Positions 25,701 to 34,882 of a stretch of 64,000 bases of DNA are shown piece after piece (position 1 is the stretch's first letter; the number at the start of each line of letters is the position of its first letter). The DNA comes from Panopea generosa (taxonomy: Eukaryota; Mollusca; Bivalvia; Adapedonta; Hiatellidae), in NCBI GenBank assembly GCA_029582155.1, contig CM055908.1, forward strand, positions 20,127,406-20,191,405, read 5' to 3'. The notes under the pieces are model-generated. The model did not search any database. It was given only the letters and a program-made list of their open reading frames with translations, and was not told the origin of the DNA. A program made the translations under genes and the position numbers.

Positions 25701-28700
25701 GACTGGGAAGCAATGTAAATTAGCTATCTAGCAAGTTCAAGATTTTTTCTTCCTGGAAATGTTTAGTCTAACAGGGATCTGTGACTACCACACATCTATG
25801 AATCAAAGAATATAGTTTTCATTTCCCTATGGACAATTCAAATTGCATTGATAATGTTGAGAGGTCGCAGTTTCCCCCTATTCTAGCTTACATGTACACC
25901 GAGACACATTTCTCCACTGAATTGGAAATAAGTTTCAATGGTAACATAATGAGCCATTCAAAAAGTTAAAATGTTTTTATTATTTTTTATTCTAATACTT
26001 ACTTTTCTTTCACTGCCAAACATCTTTTTACAATATCTTTATACAAGTGGAGGTCTTCCTCGGTTGAAACAGTTTGAGGACTCTCACAAAACTTTTTACA
26101 AAATATGGCAATGAAAATTGCACCTCTCCAATATTTAACAATATACTATATTAATGGAAATTTTAATAGGACTTAATGTCTATTAGCAGCTTTGAAAATA
26201 AAATATAACAGCAAATGCACTGACACTCTCGATGACAAATTACAGGACTTTGAAATAACATCTATACAACTCTTGTAATACTCATTGCGTTTTAGAATAC
26301 ATATAGCTTGCTTAATTTCCATCCAATTTTGTATAATTGTTGTCAATCATAGCTGTAAATTCTAGTTTATGTTTTTGTCAGTTTTCAACTTAAATGGTGC
26401 TTTAGTCATGACATGATATGGGTTACCCTCTCCAATCATTTAAGTGATTTTTTTAATCTGAAAACTATTTCTCTGTCACCCAGTCTGTTCATAGAATGTA
26501 TAACATTAAAGTTTTCAAACATATTTAATGTCTGTATGATGCTCTGCCAGTAGACCAGGGCTGCGTTCAGTTCAGTTAAACATTTGCTAATGTTAACATA
26601 GATTCCTCTTCAAATTAGCACCAAGTACACAACAATTTTAGCGAACCAGGCATTAAACTTTTTGTTGTTTTAACGGTACTGAATGCAACTCATGTACATC
26701 CCTGATTATTAAGAGACCCAAATGGGCCTTATAAGCTCACAATATTTCACCTGTCACTTCATTTTGAATGCACTATGCCTATGAAGAACTTAAAGATGAA
26801 AAAAATGAATCTGTTTTTTCTCGTAACACTACGTAAAAAGTCAGGGCAAGGGTAACACATAATGCCCAATCATCATCCTTCAAACTGCCGAGGTATTATA
26901 AAACAACAAAGTTGCACTAAGTACTACTTTTCCTGCCAGCCATCAGGTCAATCAAGGTGAATAAACAAAACTGGACATACCTCCTTCCTTGAGATAAGTT
27001 CTATTTTAAGATCCCTTAGTGCTTCCACACCAGAAAGATTCTTCTCCAGCTTTGTCACTGTAATATCACATTCAAATATTAATTTTACTCATTTCAACAA
27101 AAGCAAACAGATATACAATTGTAGTCATTTCGAAATTTAATGAGAATCTTTTTAAAATAATGTGAAATAATCCTTATAGGATGTGCATTACCATCCTGAA
27201 TAACTAAATATAAGACAGTTAGTAAAAGTGGCAACATATTTAGTTGTTTGGGAAATTAATGATCCTTCAGAACAAGTAATTCCTGTATATCTTAAGTTAA
27301 TATTAACTGATTTGTTACACATCTAAAATAAATTTACATGTACCTAGGTAAAAAATTATATTTGAAATAACAAACACAATAATCATTTACAAACCGTGTT
27401 GTCCAAATACCATTCCAAGATATTTCATATTTCAGATAAACATGACTGCTTTGGTTCCGAATAATAACCTTTGACTGACAATATCACTTTTTCAAAGAAC
27501 ATTGACTCTATTGACTCGACTAGTTAACAAAATGTACTGGCACATTTATTATCTAAACTAACACAAACACTGTCACTATCATGTTATAGTACCTGAGCTG
27601 ACAATAAGGTCTGTTGCAGGTAAGTATTGTTTCTTTGCCAGGTGGTCATCCAACTTGTCTGGTACATTCTTCACTTGTTCACTGTCAATGACGACAAAAC
27701 AAACATTACTGACAGTCAAACATGTCTAAAACAGACACTCAAAGAAACAATCAAATGTGGTCTTGTAATTATGGAAGCTAGTTTCTTAATAAAATTTAGA
27801 TTAACAGTGATAATATAAACTTGGCAAGTAAGAACTAGAAGGTGACTGATACCCCTACATCAATTAATTCCGCATCACAAAACTTGTGCAACAAACATCT
27901 GTACTTGATTTGATGTTGGTCATGTATGCAAAGTATCTAGATGATTGCCTGAAAACTGCAAAATAAGTTTACTCCATACAAATCACGAAATGGTAAATCA
28001 GCATATTTTAAATAGTATAAGGGAAATAGCTCTGCATGGAATTCAATCAGCATCACAAAATATCTTCACAAACTTCTACACTTGACCTTTGGCTGATAAC
28101 TGCAGGCGTAATTTGCTCTACAAATTGCTGACGGACCAGCAGACAAACTGACATAGCGACTCCTATATGCTCTCTCAAATTTTGTTTTCAAGGGCATAAA
28201 TACAACGGCTTAACACCAGTAGTGTAACTAAATGAAGTTGATTTAAAATGAATACTGGTAGCAAATAGACACTGATTTTCACTTAAACAAGGGTAATATG
28301 ATACCTGTATATGACTGTTTCAGACTAGTGGCAACCTAATGCAATGTCTGAATATGAACTGATTATAAGTCAAATGACTAGTTGAAATATTGATTTACGT
28401 TATAAACATAGCATAGGAGTCAAATAAGCTACCTATCATAAAGAGATAACCTTTAACAACATCCCTTGTAATAATAAGTGTTATAAGAATTGATGATAAT
28501 ACTTTGTAAGTATGTGTATAAAGTATGACACTGTTATAAGAACTACCAGTATGTACAAGGAGGAATCTATACAACAAGACTACCACTGTGGTTTGGAAAT
28601 TAAATTATTTCATCAAAAGGTTCAGGATAGTTAAGATCAGCATTATGGTACACGCTGGTACACGTATACTTACATTTGGTCGAGAAGTGCAGCAATAGTT

Positions 28701-31700
28701 TTTTGTTCAACGCCTTCAATCCAGAGCCTTCGTAACTCATCCCTTTTACAATGTAACAATGTCTTACAGCTACTCAGGTTGTCCTTTATCTTCTTGATTT
28801 TTTCACGAGATTCTGCACAAAGAATATTTATTTCCTGGTACATTTCTTAAGTAGCTGATTTACAATTTTTATATTAAAATTGAATACAGGTGTTAGTTTC
28901 ATGCAGTCATATTTGAATTTTTTTTTAAAATTTAAAGTAATTTATGAAAATGTTCATAATTTGAGGTGAAACAAGAATGAATTTAAGATCCTTTTAATTT
29001 GATTTTTACACACAATGAACTCTTAATAAAAACATGTAAAAAAAGATGTAATCAACAAAACAAAGATAGAATTTTTTAGGTTTTTTGCCATATGTCTGTA
29101 ACGGCAAAACTTGCATTTTGTGTATTGTTTCAAATTTAGCAATTAAGGTATTTTTGAATAATGGGAGACAGGATAATGACAGAAAAAGATACTGACATGA
29201 TAAAGAAAGTACAGTCCAAAATGAGCCACTCAAAGAAATATTTTACCATATTTTATGGCGACAAAAAGCATTTTGAATAATTGTAACTTTATAAATGTCT
29301 CTAATCGCAAACTTTATATCTTGAATATCTGTTGATTAAACAGCTTGGAAGAAATCCACCTATGGAATACACTATACCGTACTAGTCTTGTACCTACCAT
29401 TTACTTTATCACTGATACTGCTGAAGTTTGTGAGGATTGAAGTCAAATCCTGATAGTTATCTGAAATAGAGCAATTGTTTCTGAATTAACAGAATGATGC
29501 ACAATCAAGAATTTGTTCTTTTGTTACCATTTCTATGTAGCATTTCATTGCATTTTTGTGAAAAAGATGGCCAGTTTCTATTGGAAGGACGGTGGTTTTC
29601 CAACATGTTGCAAATTTGTTGAAAGTTTGGGATTTTATTATAAATCAAAAGATGACGCAGATATTGGTGATCCAATCCTTAAGCATTAACTTCACATTAC
29701 ACATGACAGGTGCTGAGTCAGATGTGTTAGTCAATAAAAGCTGAGGTGGCTTTCACCCGCAGCTAAATGATTGCGAAGTCATTTTTTATCCGTAAAGAAA
29801 GGCATATAAAATTTCATGTAAACAAATGGACTTTTGGTGACTGAATTGACAGGTTGTGTAAGAGCGAATGGATAATAAAAAACTCAAGATGTGACAAATT
29901 TTGATTTCACCTTGTTATGAAATTGCAAAACTCTCATCAATTTCTCAATGTACTTGGATTCATTCTGAGGTCTTTCTCCATCTATAAAACTGGTTATCCC
30001 ATATATAACCTGTCATGAGTTGAACATGGCTTTAAAAACCCATCAAAATACATATATACACAAGTATGTAAGTTGCATACAGTAGATGAGTGTATTATAC
30101 ATTGTTACAATCATAGTTATGTATTGCCAACTTCAAACCTTTAACTTGATCTCCAAGTTGCTTGTCACTTTGTTTAAAAGCTTTCTCAATCCGCGCCTTC
30201 TCTTTTTCTCTCTGTTGAAAATCAGCACTAAAATTGAAAAGAAATGAACAGTTTGCAAACAGAAGTATGAATTAAATAAATAAATAAATTAAACTTTAAA
30301 TTAAGACAAATCAAGCAGGGCTTCAGTGTAGTTGATAGAGTGTTGGCCCTCACACCAGAGGTTGAGGATTTGTTCCCCAGTTTGACCCAATGCCTCTCAA
30401 ATACAACACTCAATACTGATTTAACCAAGGAAGCAGATTTGAGAGCTGTTCATAAACATTTTTTTATAAGCTTTCTTCACAATCGTGCTAAAAAAATTAG
30501 TATATAAACTAAATAGGTTTAACAATGGATTTTTTTAAAGCTTCGTTAAAATATCTTATTTCAAGTTATGGAAGAAATAAAGCATGATTGGATGAACAAA
30601 AAATATATGGAATCGCTTGCCAAATACAACTCAACATCTCCGTAGATACAGCCAGAATTACTTGTTTCATGCAAATACCTAATTCTCTGATTTATAATAA
30701 AGATATAATAATCAAGAAAACAAACCTTGCAGAGAGTGTACGCACTATAGACATGAGGAATCCAGACTGAAAAAGAGAAAAAAGCAAACAAATTCAACCA
30801 TAAATGTTTTAACTTTTACGAAATCAGATATAATAAGAAAGTTTGCCTGACAAGACAAGCAATTACAATGTTTTCTGAAAAACAAAATTTCACATATGAT
30901 AGAACTTCTTCAATCAGCATGTGTATCTGGAAAATCTCTAAAACAACTTATTCTGGAGAGAAAAGTAAGGTTGGATTATTATTTTTATTTTTTTTATTAA
31001 TACTTCATATATGTGATATATTCATTACACAATCCTCCTATAACAGAGAATGGAATAGAAATGATAAAACAATAAACAAGAGGTCCAAGACAGCCTCAGA
31101 ATGCGCTTCTGACTTATGGGTTCGGTGGTATTTTGACCTCTTATAGAAATTATCCCCATCCAACTCTAACTGGACAACAAGAGGCCCTGTCAACGGTCCA
31201 TCTGATTTCACAAGTCACTTTTCTTTAAATTTGAATGGACTACCGGTAAGCAAATAGAACCTGTAGATTAGAAAAGTGTGAATTATCATGTTTAGGCCAT
31301 TATAAACTAATTGCTAGATTATCATCCATTTTTTTCTTAAAAACGGGGAGGACAGGAGGTTTTTATTTTCTATTCTTATTTTTAAAATTTTTGATGTTTT
31401 TAATAAATTTTTGACATATTTATTCTTTTTTTGGCCCCAGCTGGCCTCATATGGATATAACATACCCTTTAATGGACACTGTTTTAACTGTAACATATTT
31501 GACTAAACAATATTCCAGATCTCAAGATGTTTAAGAGAGTTTCTAAAATATATGAACAAGAAGCCAAAGTGCTTCACACTCCTTATTTCACCTGTCACTT
31601 TTTTTCAAATTTTGACTAAGCCTTTGACAAACTTATGATAATGACAAGAAAAATGAGAATTATCTGTTTTCCCATTGTTATAATAAAAGACTCTATAATG

Positions 31701-34700
31701 AGTCCACTGGGTCCAGTCACTTCTGCTGCTTTTCACATGCTTTGCCATAGTGCCTTATTCAGGCAAGATACTATGAAAATATACAATTCTTTGGAGTGGA
31801 TTTAAAGGAATGGGCATCATGTGCAGAGATAGCCATACCCAGTGAACGTCAATTATCTCAATGAACTTCTTAATCAGTGATTCAAATACCTGTAAAACCT
31901 CCCTAGAAAAATGATATATAATAAAAAATAAAGTCATGATTGCTGAAAGTATAAGTAGAAAAAGTAATGGTGCTATTAGAGGTTCTTAAACTGATAACCA
32001 AAATTTGGTATAAATTATCAATATGAGCAAGAATAAATAACAACCTGGCCACCTGGAATCAACCCAGGGATCTCTGTGTTTTGGAGCAAGCATGTTAACC
32101 ACAAGCCCACTGCAAATTTAAAACACTAAAATCAATTATGTTCTTTTTCTGTATTCATGATTCATTGAAATATCATAATAAGGAAATCATATCATTTTGA
32201 AAATTGTTTTTATTGTAGCGAGTTCAGCATATATCATAATCCTTAAAACAATTGATGATATACTGGTACATTTAAATGATATAAATTTAAATGCCTGCAG
32301 AACTCAGCCAGAATTTGTTAAAATGTTGAAAAATTGTTAAATAATGTTCGATAAACTAGATTTCTTTATAAATTAGTCTTTTTTTTTATTTTCTTGACTA
32401 CTGACAATACATTACATTAGAATTAAATTTTTGAAGAGGGGATACATGGGTTTGTAGGCTTAACCAATAATCACAATGTTTAAAGAATTAATTATTGTAA
32501 TACTGTGAGGTTATCTAGAAAGATACACTTATACACTCGAAGGCACACCTCTGGAAAATGTCAAATACTTGGGGGTGACCATTACCAATGATCTTAAATG
32601 GGAAACCCACATAAGTAATGTACGTTTAAAGGTAAACAGGACTTTAGATGTTCTAAGGAAAAACTTTGGCAAAGAAACAGCATACACGGGTTTACTTAGG
32701 CCAGTTTTAGAGTATGCTTAGTTCTGTCTTGGATTCTTACTATGTAGGTTTCCAGGAGACTTTTTACAAGGTATTAAATAGAGCAGCTAGGTTTGTTACA
32801 TCAGACTTACTACAATTATGAACCAGGTTGTATGATGAATATACTGTCTAAATTAGACTGGAAATCCTTGAAGCAATATAGAAAAGAAGCACATGCAATT
32901 AATTCTAATTTCTCACTTGAAAGGTCAAAATGATAGCCCTAACATACCTATCAATGAGCTAGTTCCTCTTGATAGGCAAGGTCTTAGTAGGAAATAATTT
33001 TAATTTATTGTTCCAAATGCAAGAACAGATAGTTTCAAGTTTAGTTTTATGCCTAATACTGCCAGGGACTGGAACTGAGTTACAGAAGTTTTGTACCACT
33101 ACAATTTTGTACCAAATTGAGAAGTTTCGTACTGCACATAGATTAATGCATAAACTTCATAGTGTTTCACAATCAAATAATTGTGATGGAAATTGTTTGT
33201 AATTAGTGTGTGATAGTATTGGATTATTATTGATACTAATAATGTTTGAGTGTGTCTACTAATTGAGCACACTGTCATTATAATTGTGCGTGCTTATTTG
33301 AACCATAACAAGGACTTATATAGAGATCTTTTAATTGAATCGTATACATTTAATCATTTGTTATAATTCAGTTTTTTTAAATTATTTTCATCATATTATC
33401 TAATTCCTAGACATGTTCAGCAAACGATTTTTCACAAGGGGACACATGTAATAAACAAAGTAAAGTTTTAAACATTATATATTTGATATAGGGTATGAAT
33501 CCTCCTTAAGTGGTATCCCTTGTATACCTAATACCGCGAATACCCGTATAATAACAATCTGGAAAGACATGCCCAAAGCTCCAACTTCTGTTAGCATCGG
33601 CATTTGTTTGCATTTCATATCGGCAACTGTTTTTATTACTCAGCACACTTAAGTAACCTTACTGTTTATTATTGACGCCATTCTTAACATGGTTGAAAAT
33701 ATTTTATACTTGCGGTATTAGGTATGACCATTATACGAAACAATCCGGGATAACAACCTTAGAGTTCAATTGTAGCTCAGGTCTTTTCCATAATGAAATG
33801 CAGCCACTGATTCTGTGGTCAACTTTGCTACAGCTGTCAGAGGTTGTAAGTCGAGTTTCACATCGTTTTCTTTATAACCGCGTTCAGTGAGATGTTGCAA
33901 TAGTTCTTTTGAACGGGTTTCAAAGTTTTCATTACCAGTGCATATACGACGTATTCGCAATGCCAAACTGTACGGAATGTTTTTACAGATATGTTTTGGG
34001 TGACAACTGCTTGGAAGAAGATACTGATGTGTATCTGTTGGTTTTGAATATAAATCAGTATGTACTGTATTGTTTATAATCTTAGACGTTGTGTCTAAAA
34101 ATATGTGTTCATCATTTGATATTTCTACAGTGAACTTTATAGTGGGGTGAAAGTTGTTAACGAAATTAATAAAATCATCAAGGTTATCACGACCATGGCA
34201 CCATCGCATGTCAATATCATCAATAAAACGGAGCCAAGAAAATGGCTTAAACGGAGCTTCTTGAAGTATTCTTTGTTCAAGATGGCCCATGAACACATTG
34301 GTATATGAAGGTGCCATGTGTGTACCCATAGCAGTGCCATTGATCTGAAGGTAATATATATATATATATGTAAGTATTACAATCTAATTCCTAGACATGT
34401 TCCACAAATAATTTTTCACAAGGGGACACATGTAATAAACAAAGTAAAGTTTTAAACATTATATATTTGTTAATGGGTACGAATCCTCCTTAAGTGGTAC
34501 GAAACAATCCGGGACAACAACCTTAGAATTCAATTCCAGCTCTGGTCTTTTCCATAAGGAAATGCAGCAACCAATTCTGTGGTCAACTTTGCTTCATCTG
34601 TTAGAGGTTGTAACTAGATATCTGAAAGAGCATGGTTCTCACCTGCCATATGACGTTGTACTTTAAATAATCAAGATCATCCGAAAAACTATTCATCCGA

Positions 34701-34882
34701 AAACCCATCTTATTTTAACGCCAATGAATGTCACCTCCCACTTCTTGAGTTGTGGAATTGCATGAGTAGTCATTACATTAAGTTCATAACATATCACTAA
34801 ACACAATATAGAGTAATAAAATTACCGATTGTTTTGACTTTGCAGGCGACCCAACGGATATTTTTGTGTCATTTTCCATCAT
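10672..34882 (-). CDS. EXOC4: EXOC4 / Sec8 exocyst subunit, N-terminal half (17 exons)
   Basis: EXOC4 (Sec8) is a core subunit of the eight-protein exocyst, which tethers secretory vesicles to the plasma membrane. Seventeen exons with compatible splice phases read leftward from the start at 34882 and encode about 529 residues; vertebrate Sec8 has about 970. Landmarks that match the family are '[13 protein letters not shown]' near the N-terminus, the coiled-coil segment '[19 protein letters not shown]', '[19 protein letters not shown]', '[13 protein letters not shown]', '[23 protein letters not shown]', 'YFAKKK', 'VFVCKPS' and '[14 protein letters not shown]'. No catalytic activity is expected; it is a helical scaffold. 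Exons for the C-terminal half lie left of position 1. The promoter region is shared head-to-head with iRhom. Identity is very secure; exact splice sites are inferred. Confidence 0.95.
10726..10985 (-). repeat. 90-bp triplication covering an EXOC4 splice acceptor
   Basis: Three near-identical copies, period 90 bp ('gataaaatctg' at 10736, 10826 and 10916). The first spans the 5' part of exon 17 and its acceptor. The next two carry the same acceptor and the first ~38 exon bases inside the intron, then diverge before any donor. Confidence 0.9.
10986..12239. other. EXOC4 intron 16 (SINE, small inverted repeat)
   Basis: Mostly unremarkable AT-rich intron. 'gatagaaaattccat' (11498-11512) is inverted at 11549-11563, a 15-bp stem with a 36-base loop. 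Its termini are not clear enough to call a MITE. A SINE lies at 11683-11915. Bases 11916-12239 show nothing further. Confidence 0.5.
11683..11915 (-). mobile_element. SINE (tRNA-like head, mollusc-type body)
   Basis: The left edge 'tggtgtttaacatcgctttc' is the reverse of a typical SINE 3' body. Toward the right, 'ggggatcagaccctcaacct' and 'aagaccatcgatgca' look like a degenerate box B and box A on the reverse strand. Ends not defined. Confidence 0.5.
12240..12303 (-). CDS. EXOC4: EXOC4 exon 16
   Basis: 64 nt, donor GTGAGT. Encodes '[20 protein letters not shown]', matching the 'FHPLLRFIQEIE' block. Leaves phase 2. Confidence 0.9.
12304..13249. other. EXOC4 intron 15, nothing distinctive
   Basis: AT-rich. 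No ORF with family similarity and no repeat structure seen. Confidence 0.5.
13250..13334 (-). CDS. EXOC4: EXOC4 exon 15
   Basis: 85 nt. Encodes '[20 protein letters not shown]' and 'KPSVDNIK'; VCKP is a Sec8 signature. Leaves phase 1. Confidence 0.92.
13337..13595 (-). mobile_element. tRNA-derived SINE
   Basis: On the reverse strand the head is 'gtggtctaaggtgcca' (box A-like) with 'ttgagtcctgctctc' (box B-like). The body carries 'gagaaagtttgccagttact' and the 3' tail is A/T-rich. It belongs to the same family as the plus-strand copy at 13734-13990, about 400 bp away in opposite orientation. Confidence 0.7.
13734..13990 (+). mobile_element. tRNA-derived SINE with intact A and B boxes
   Basis: 'tggcttagtgg' fits the RNA polymerase III box A and 'gggttcaagcc' fits box B, about 60 bp apart. 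The body includes 'gaaagtttgccagttactta' and ends 'atgtgttgaaaatggtttta'. It is the best-preserved member of the SINE family scattered through these introns. Confidence 0.8.
14115..14192 (-). CDS. EXOC4: EXOC4 exon 14
   Basis: 78 nt, donor GTAAGT. Encodes '[20 protein letters not shown]', matching the 'SLFKF..S.HAIS' block. Phase 0. Confidence 0.92.
14805..15655. repeat. 30-bp minisatellite (CATGTACATATTTATGTATT)
   Basis: Units such as 'catgtacatatttatgtatt' plus 'tatattcaat', period 30 bp where regular, breaking into shorter variants after about 15200. Overlapping ORFs encoding repeated 'HVHIYVFI' are artefacts of a period divisible by three. Confidence 0.92.
14881..14922. repeat. Perfect 42-bp palindrome
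   Basis: 'gcacatgctgtgatatat' reads into an AT core and then the exact reverse complement 'atatatcacagcatgtgc'. There is no spacer, so the sequence can form a full cruciform. It lies at the start of the 30-bp minisatellite. Confidence 0.95.
15705..15842 (-). CDS. EXOC4: EXOC4 exon 13
   Basis: 138 nt, phase 0 both sides. Encodes '[20 protein letters not shown]' and '[12 protein letters not shown]', conserved in Sec8. Confidence 0.93.
15843..16389. other. EXOC4 intron 12 with SINE
   Basis: No coding sequence. A minus-strand SINE fills about 16140-16340. Confidence 0.55.
16140..16340 (-). mobile_element. tRNA-derived SINE
   Basis: The reverse strand has 'ggattcaaac'-complement box B, 'acctctcaccactgaagtca' and the shared body 'gagaaagtttgttggttcc', as in the copies at 13.4 and 13.8 kb. 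Confidence 0.65.
16390..16461 (-). CDS. EXOC4: EXOC4 exon 12
   Basis: 72 nt between AATTACAG and GTAAAT, phase 0 both sides. Encodes '[20 protein letters not shown]' and 'IQAV', the conserved DVWxKIQ segment. Confidence 0.88.
17690..17815 (-). mobile_element. SINE fragment
   Basis: Reverse-strand copy of the same SINE head and body ('agattgaacccatgacatca', 'ccttagaccacagagggtcc'). Confidence 0.6.
19075..19105. repeat. (CAGA/CAGG)n microsatellite
   Basis: Tetranucleotide run of CAGG and CAGA units. Confidence 0.95.
19195..20075. repeat. 24-bp minisatellite (CTGATATATAACCCATAYAGAAGT)
   Basis: About 36 units of 24 bp. Because the period is divisible by three and most units lack stops, several frames stay open for up to 254 codons, giving translations such as repeated 'GYISDFCM'. 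There is no start context, splice context or family match, so I treat it as non-coding. Confidence 0.95.
20530..20700 (+). mobile_element. tRNA-derived SINE
   Basis: 'ggttcaatggcagagtac' (box A-like) and 'gggtttgatcctccgcc' (box B-like) are followed by 'gtccttcagcaagatatttt' and a 'ggttctactt' body. Confidence 0.65.
21472..21610 (-). CDS. EXOC4: EXOC4 exon 11
   Basis: 139 nt. Encodes '[20 protein letters not shown]', '[20 protein letters not shown]' and 'TI'. I placed the donor at ATT|GTAGGT because it keeps frame with exon 12. The overlapping GTATTG four bases downstream would give phase 1 and an early stop. Confidence 0.85.
21835..22526 (-). mobile_element. Short non-LTR retroposon, dimeric/nested copy
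   Basis: Flanked by a perfect 14-bp target-site duplication 'ttgtgaaattgata' (21821-21834 and 22527-22540). In reverse orientation it starts 'gcccgtgtggttcctgctaa' and ends with an ATTC-type simple-repeat tail, as expected for target-primed reverse transcription. Its first ~110 bp are duplicated around a foreign 160-bp block. A simple copy lies at 42881-43289. Confidence 0.8.
22254..22411 (+). repeat. Nested block: one satellite monomer plus tandem-core element left end
   Basis: Contains one 44-bp monomer of arrays A/B fused to 'taacaatagctggcagaaga' and the following ~110 bases of the tandem-core element. The junction is the same as at 1100-1240. Confidence 0.8.
23245..23315 (-). CDS. EXOC4: EXOC4 exon 10
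   Basis: 71 nt. Encodes '[20 protein letters not shown]' and 'VVD', leaving phase 2. Confidence 0.9.
23316..24537. other. EXOC4 intron 9
   Basis: No exon. Contains two diverged copies of a short motif ('gtgggcaacaactaacgaaa' near 23581, 'cacgggcaacaactatggaa' near 23986), suggesting an old duplicated repeat. Open frames of 60-118 codons on both strands match nothing I recognise. Confidence 0.5.
24538..24674 (-). CDS. EXOC4: EXOC4 exon 9
   Basis: 137 nt. Encodes a Gly/acidic linker and then '[20 protein letters not shown]', matching the Sec8 repeat helix that ends KIPE. Phase 0 out. Confidence 0.92.
24675..26980. other. EXOC4 introns 7 and 8 (either side of exon 8)
   Basis: No additional exon or structured repeat recognised. 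Bases 25080-25440 carry diverged direct repeats ('ttgaccattgacttctcagt' and 'ttgacctttgatctcttagt'), an old dispersed element. Confidence 0.5.
25504..25651 (-). CDS. EXOC4: EXOC4 exon 8
   Basis: 148 nt. Encodes '[20 protein letters not shown]' and a more variable linker rich in Arg, Ser and Ala. Donor GTATAA is weak, but its phase fits exon 9. Confidence 0.85.
26981..27057 (-). CDS. EXOC4: EXOC4 exon 7
   Basis: 77 nt. Encodes '[20 protein letters not shown]' and 'LISRKE', phase 0 out. Confidence 0.92.
27593..27681 (-). CDS. EXOC4: EXOC4 exon 6
   Basis: 89 nt. Encodes '[19 protein letters not shown]' then '[10 protein letters not shown]', which matches the Sec8 helical region. Leaves phase 1. 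Confidence 0.93.
28674..28812 (-). CDS. EXOC4: EXOC4 exon 5
   Basis: 139 nt, donor GTAAGT. Contains '[19 protein letters not shown]', the most conserved block of the Sec8 N-terminal domain. Leaves phase 2. Confidence 0.95.
29398..29460 (-). CDS. EXOC4: EXOC4 exon 4
   Basis: 63 nt between ATTTCAG and GTAGGTAC. Encodes '[20 protein letters not shown]', the heptad-like segment preceding the conserved 'SREKIKKIK'. Confidence 0.88.
30139..30227 (-). CDS. EXOC4: EXOC4 exon 3
   Basis: 89 nt. Encodes a charged helix '[17 protein letters not shown]' followed by '[12 protein letters not shown]', the start of the Sec8 coiled coil. Leaves phase 1. Confidence 0.9.
30318..30425 (+). mobile_element. SINE head fragment
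   Basis: 'tagttgatagagtgttggcc' resembles box A, followed by 'gaggttgaggatttgttccc'. Degenerate tRNA-like head only. Confidence 0.45.
30726..30766 (-). CDS. EXOC4: EXOC4 exon 2
   Basis: 41 nt, acceptor TTTTTCAG, donor GTTTG, leaving phase 2. Encodes '[13 protein letters not shown]', the conserved N-terminal Sec8 motif. Confidence 0.9.
30767..32524. other. EXOC4 intron 1, left part
   Basis: No exon seen. A degenerate SINE head on the reverse strand lies near 32040-32120 ('ggaatcaacccagggatctc'). Confidence 0.5.
32525..33240 (+). pseudogene. Decayed LINE, C-terminal reverse transcriptase segment
   Basis: Conceptual reading gives '[17 protein letters not shown]' followed by 'HISN' and '[13 protein letters not shown]', the C-terminal part of the reverse transcriptase of Jockey/CR1-type non-LTR retrotransposons (consensus KYLGV.I..DL.W..HI ... 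LVRP.LEYA). Stops and frameshifts follow. No endonuclease domain is present. It is a 5'-truncated, dead copy in EXOC4 intron 1. Confidence 0.8.
33516..33733. mobile_element. 218-bp TA-flanked MITE with visible empty site
   Basis: It interrupts the 3' region of Penelope-like copy 1. TA lies on each side (33514-33515, 33734-33735), and 'atacctaataccgc' at the left is inverted as 'gcggtattaggtat' at the right, each 8 bp inside its end. The sister copy reads straight through with a single TA at the same point (34497-34499 region). A Tc1/mariner-type origin is inferred from the TA target. Confidence 0.85.
33766..34350 (-). pseudogene. Penelope-like reverse transcriptase (partial)
   Basis: About 190 codons open. 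Motifs of Penelope reverse transcriptases in order: '[19 protein letters not shown]', '[15 protein letters not shown]' (the catalytic Asp pair of the Y/F-IDD box is kept), 'TIKFTVEIS', 'FLD', '[14 protein letters not shown]', 'SCHPKH', '[13 protein letters not shown]' and 'LTERGY'. The N-terminal fingers are missing. The frame stops about 35 residues after RGY with no C-terminal GIY-YIG endonuclease. Very probably inactive. Confidence 0.9.
34382..34640 (-). mobile_element. Penelope-like element, 3' end of copy 2
   Basis: About 85-90 percent similar by eye to the 3' region of copy 1. It includes the last ~28 codons ('[18 protein letters not shown]' before the stop) and lacks the MITE. Confidence 0.85.
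34826..34882 (-). CDS. EXOC4: EXOC4 exon 1 (start codon)
   Basis: Two adjacent in-frame ATGs (34880-34882 and 34877-34879) lead into '[18 protein letters not shown]', then donor GTAATT, phase 0. An in-frame TAA lies 12 bases upstream. The Ser/Lys-rich leader joins the 'SGFLMSIV' of exon 2 as the N-terminus does in other Sec8 proteins. Which ATG is used is unknown. Confidence 0.8.

Larger units (their letters stand above)
27058..30138. other. EXOC4 introns 3 to 6 (between exons 3 and 7)
   Basis: Apart from the exons at 27593-27681, 28674-28812 and 29398-29460, nothing is supported except a SINE 3' body near 29945-30055 ('tcattctgaggtctttctcc'). Confidence 0.5.
33398..34368 (-). mobile_element. 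Penelope-like element, 5'-truncated copy 1
   Basis: In reverse orientation: an (AT)n tract at 34351-34368, a truncated reverse transcriptase frame, then a 3' untranslated region ending near 33398. The 3' region and the last ~30 codons are repeated at 34382-34640, which lies immediately upstream, so the two copies are in head-to-tail tandem. A MITE interrupts this copy's 3' region. Confidence 0.85.
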
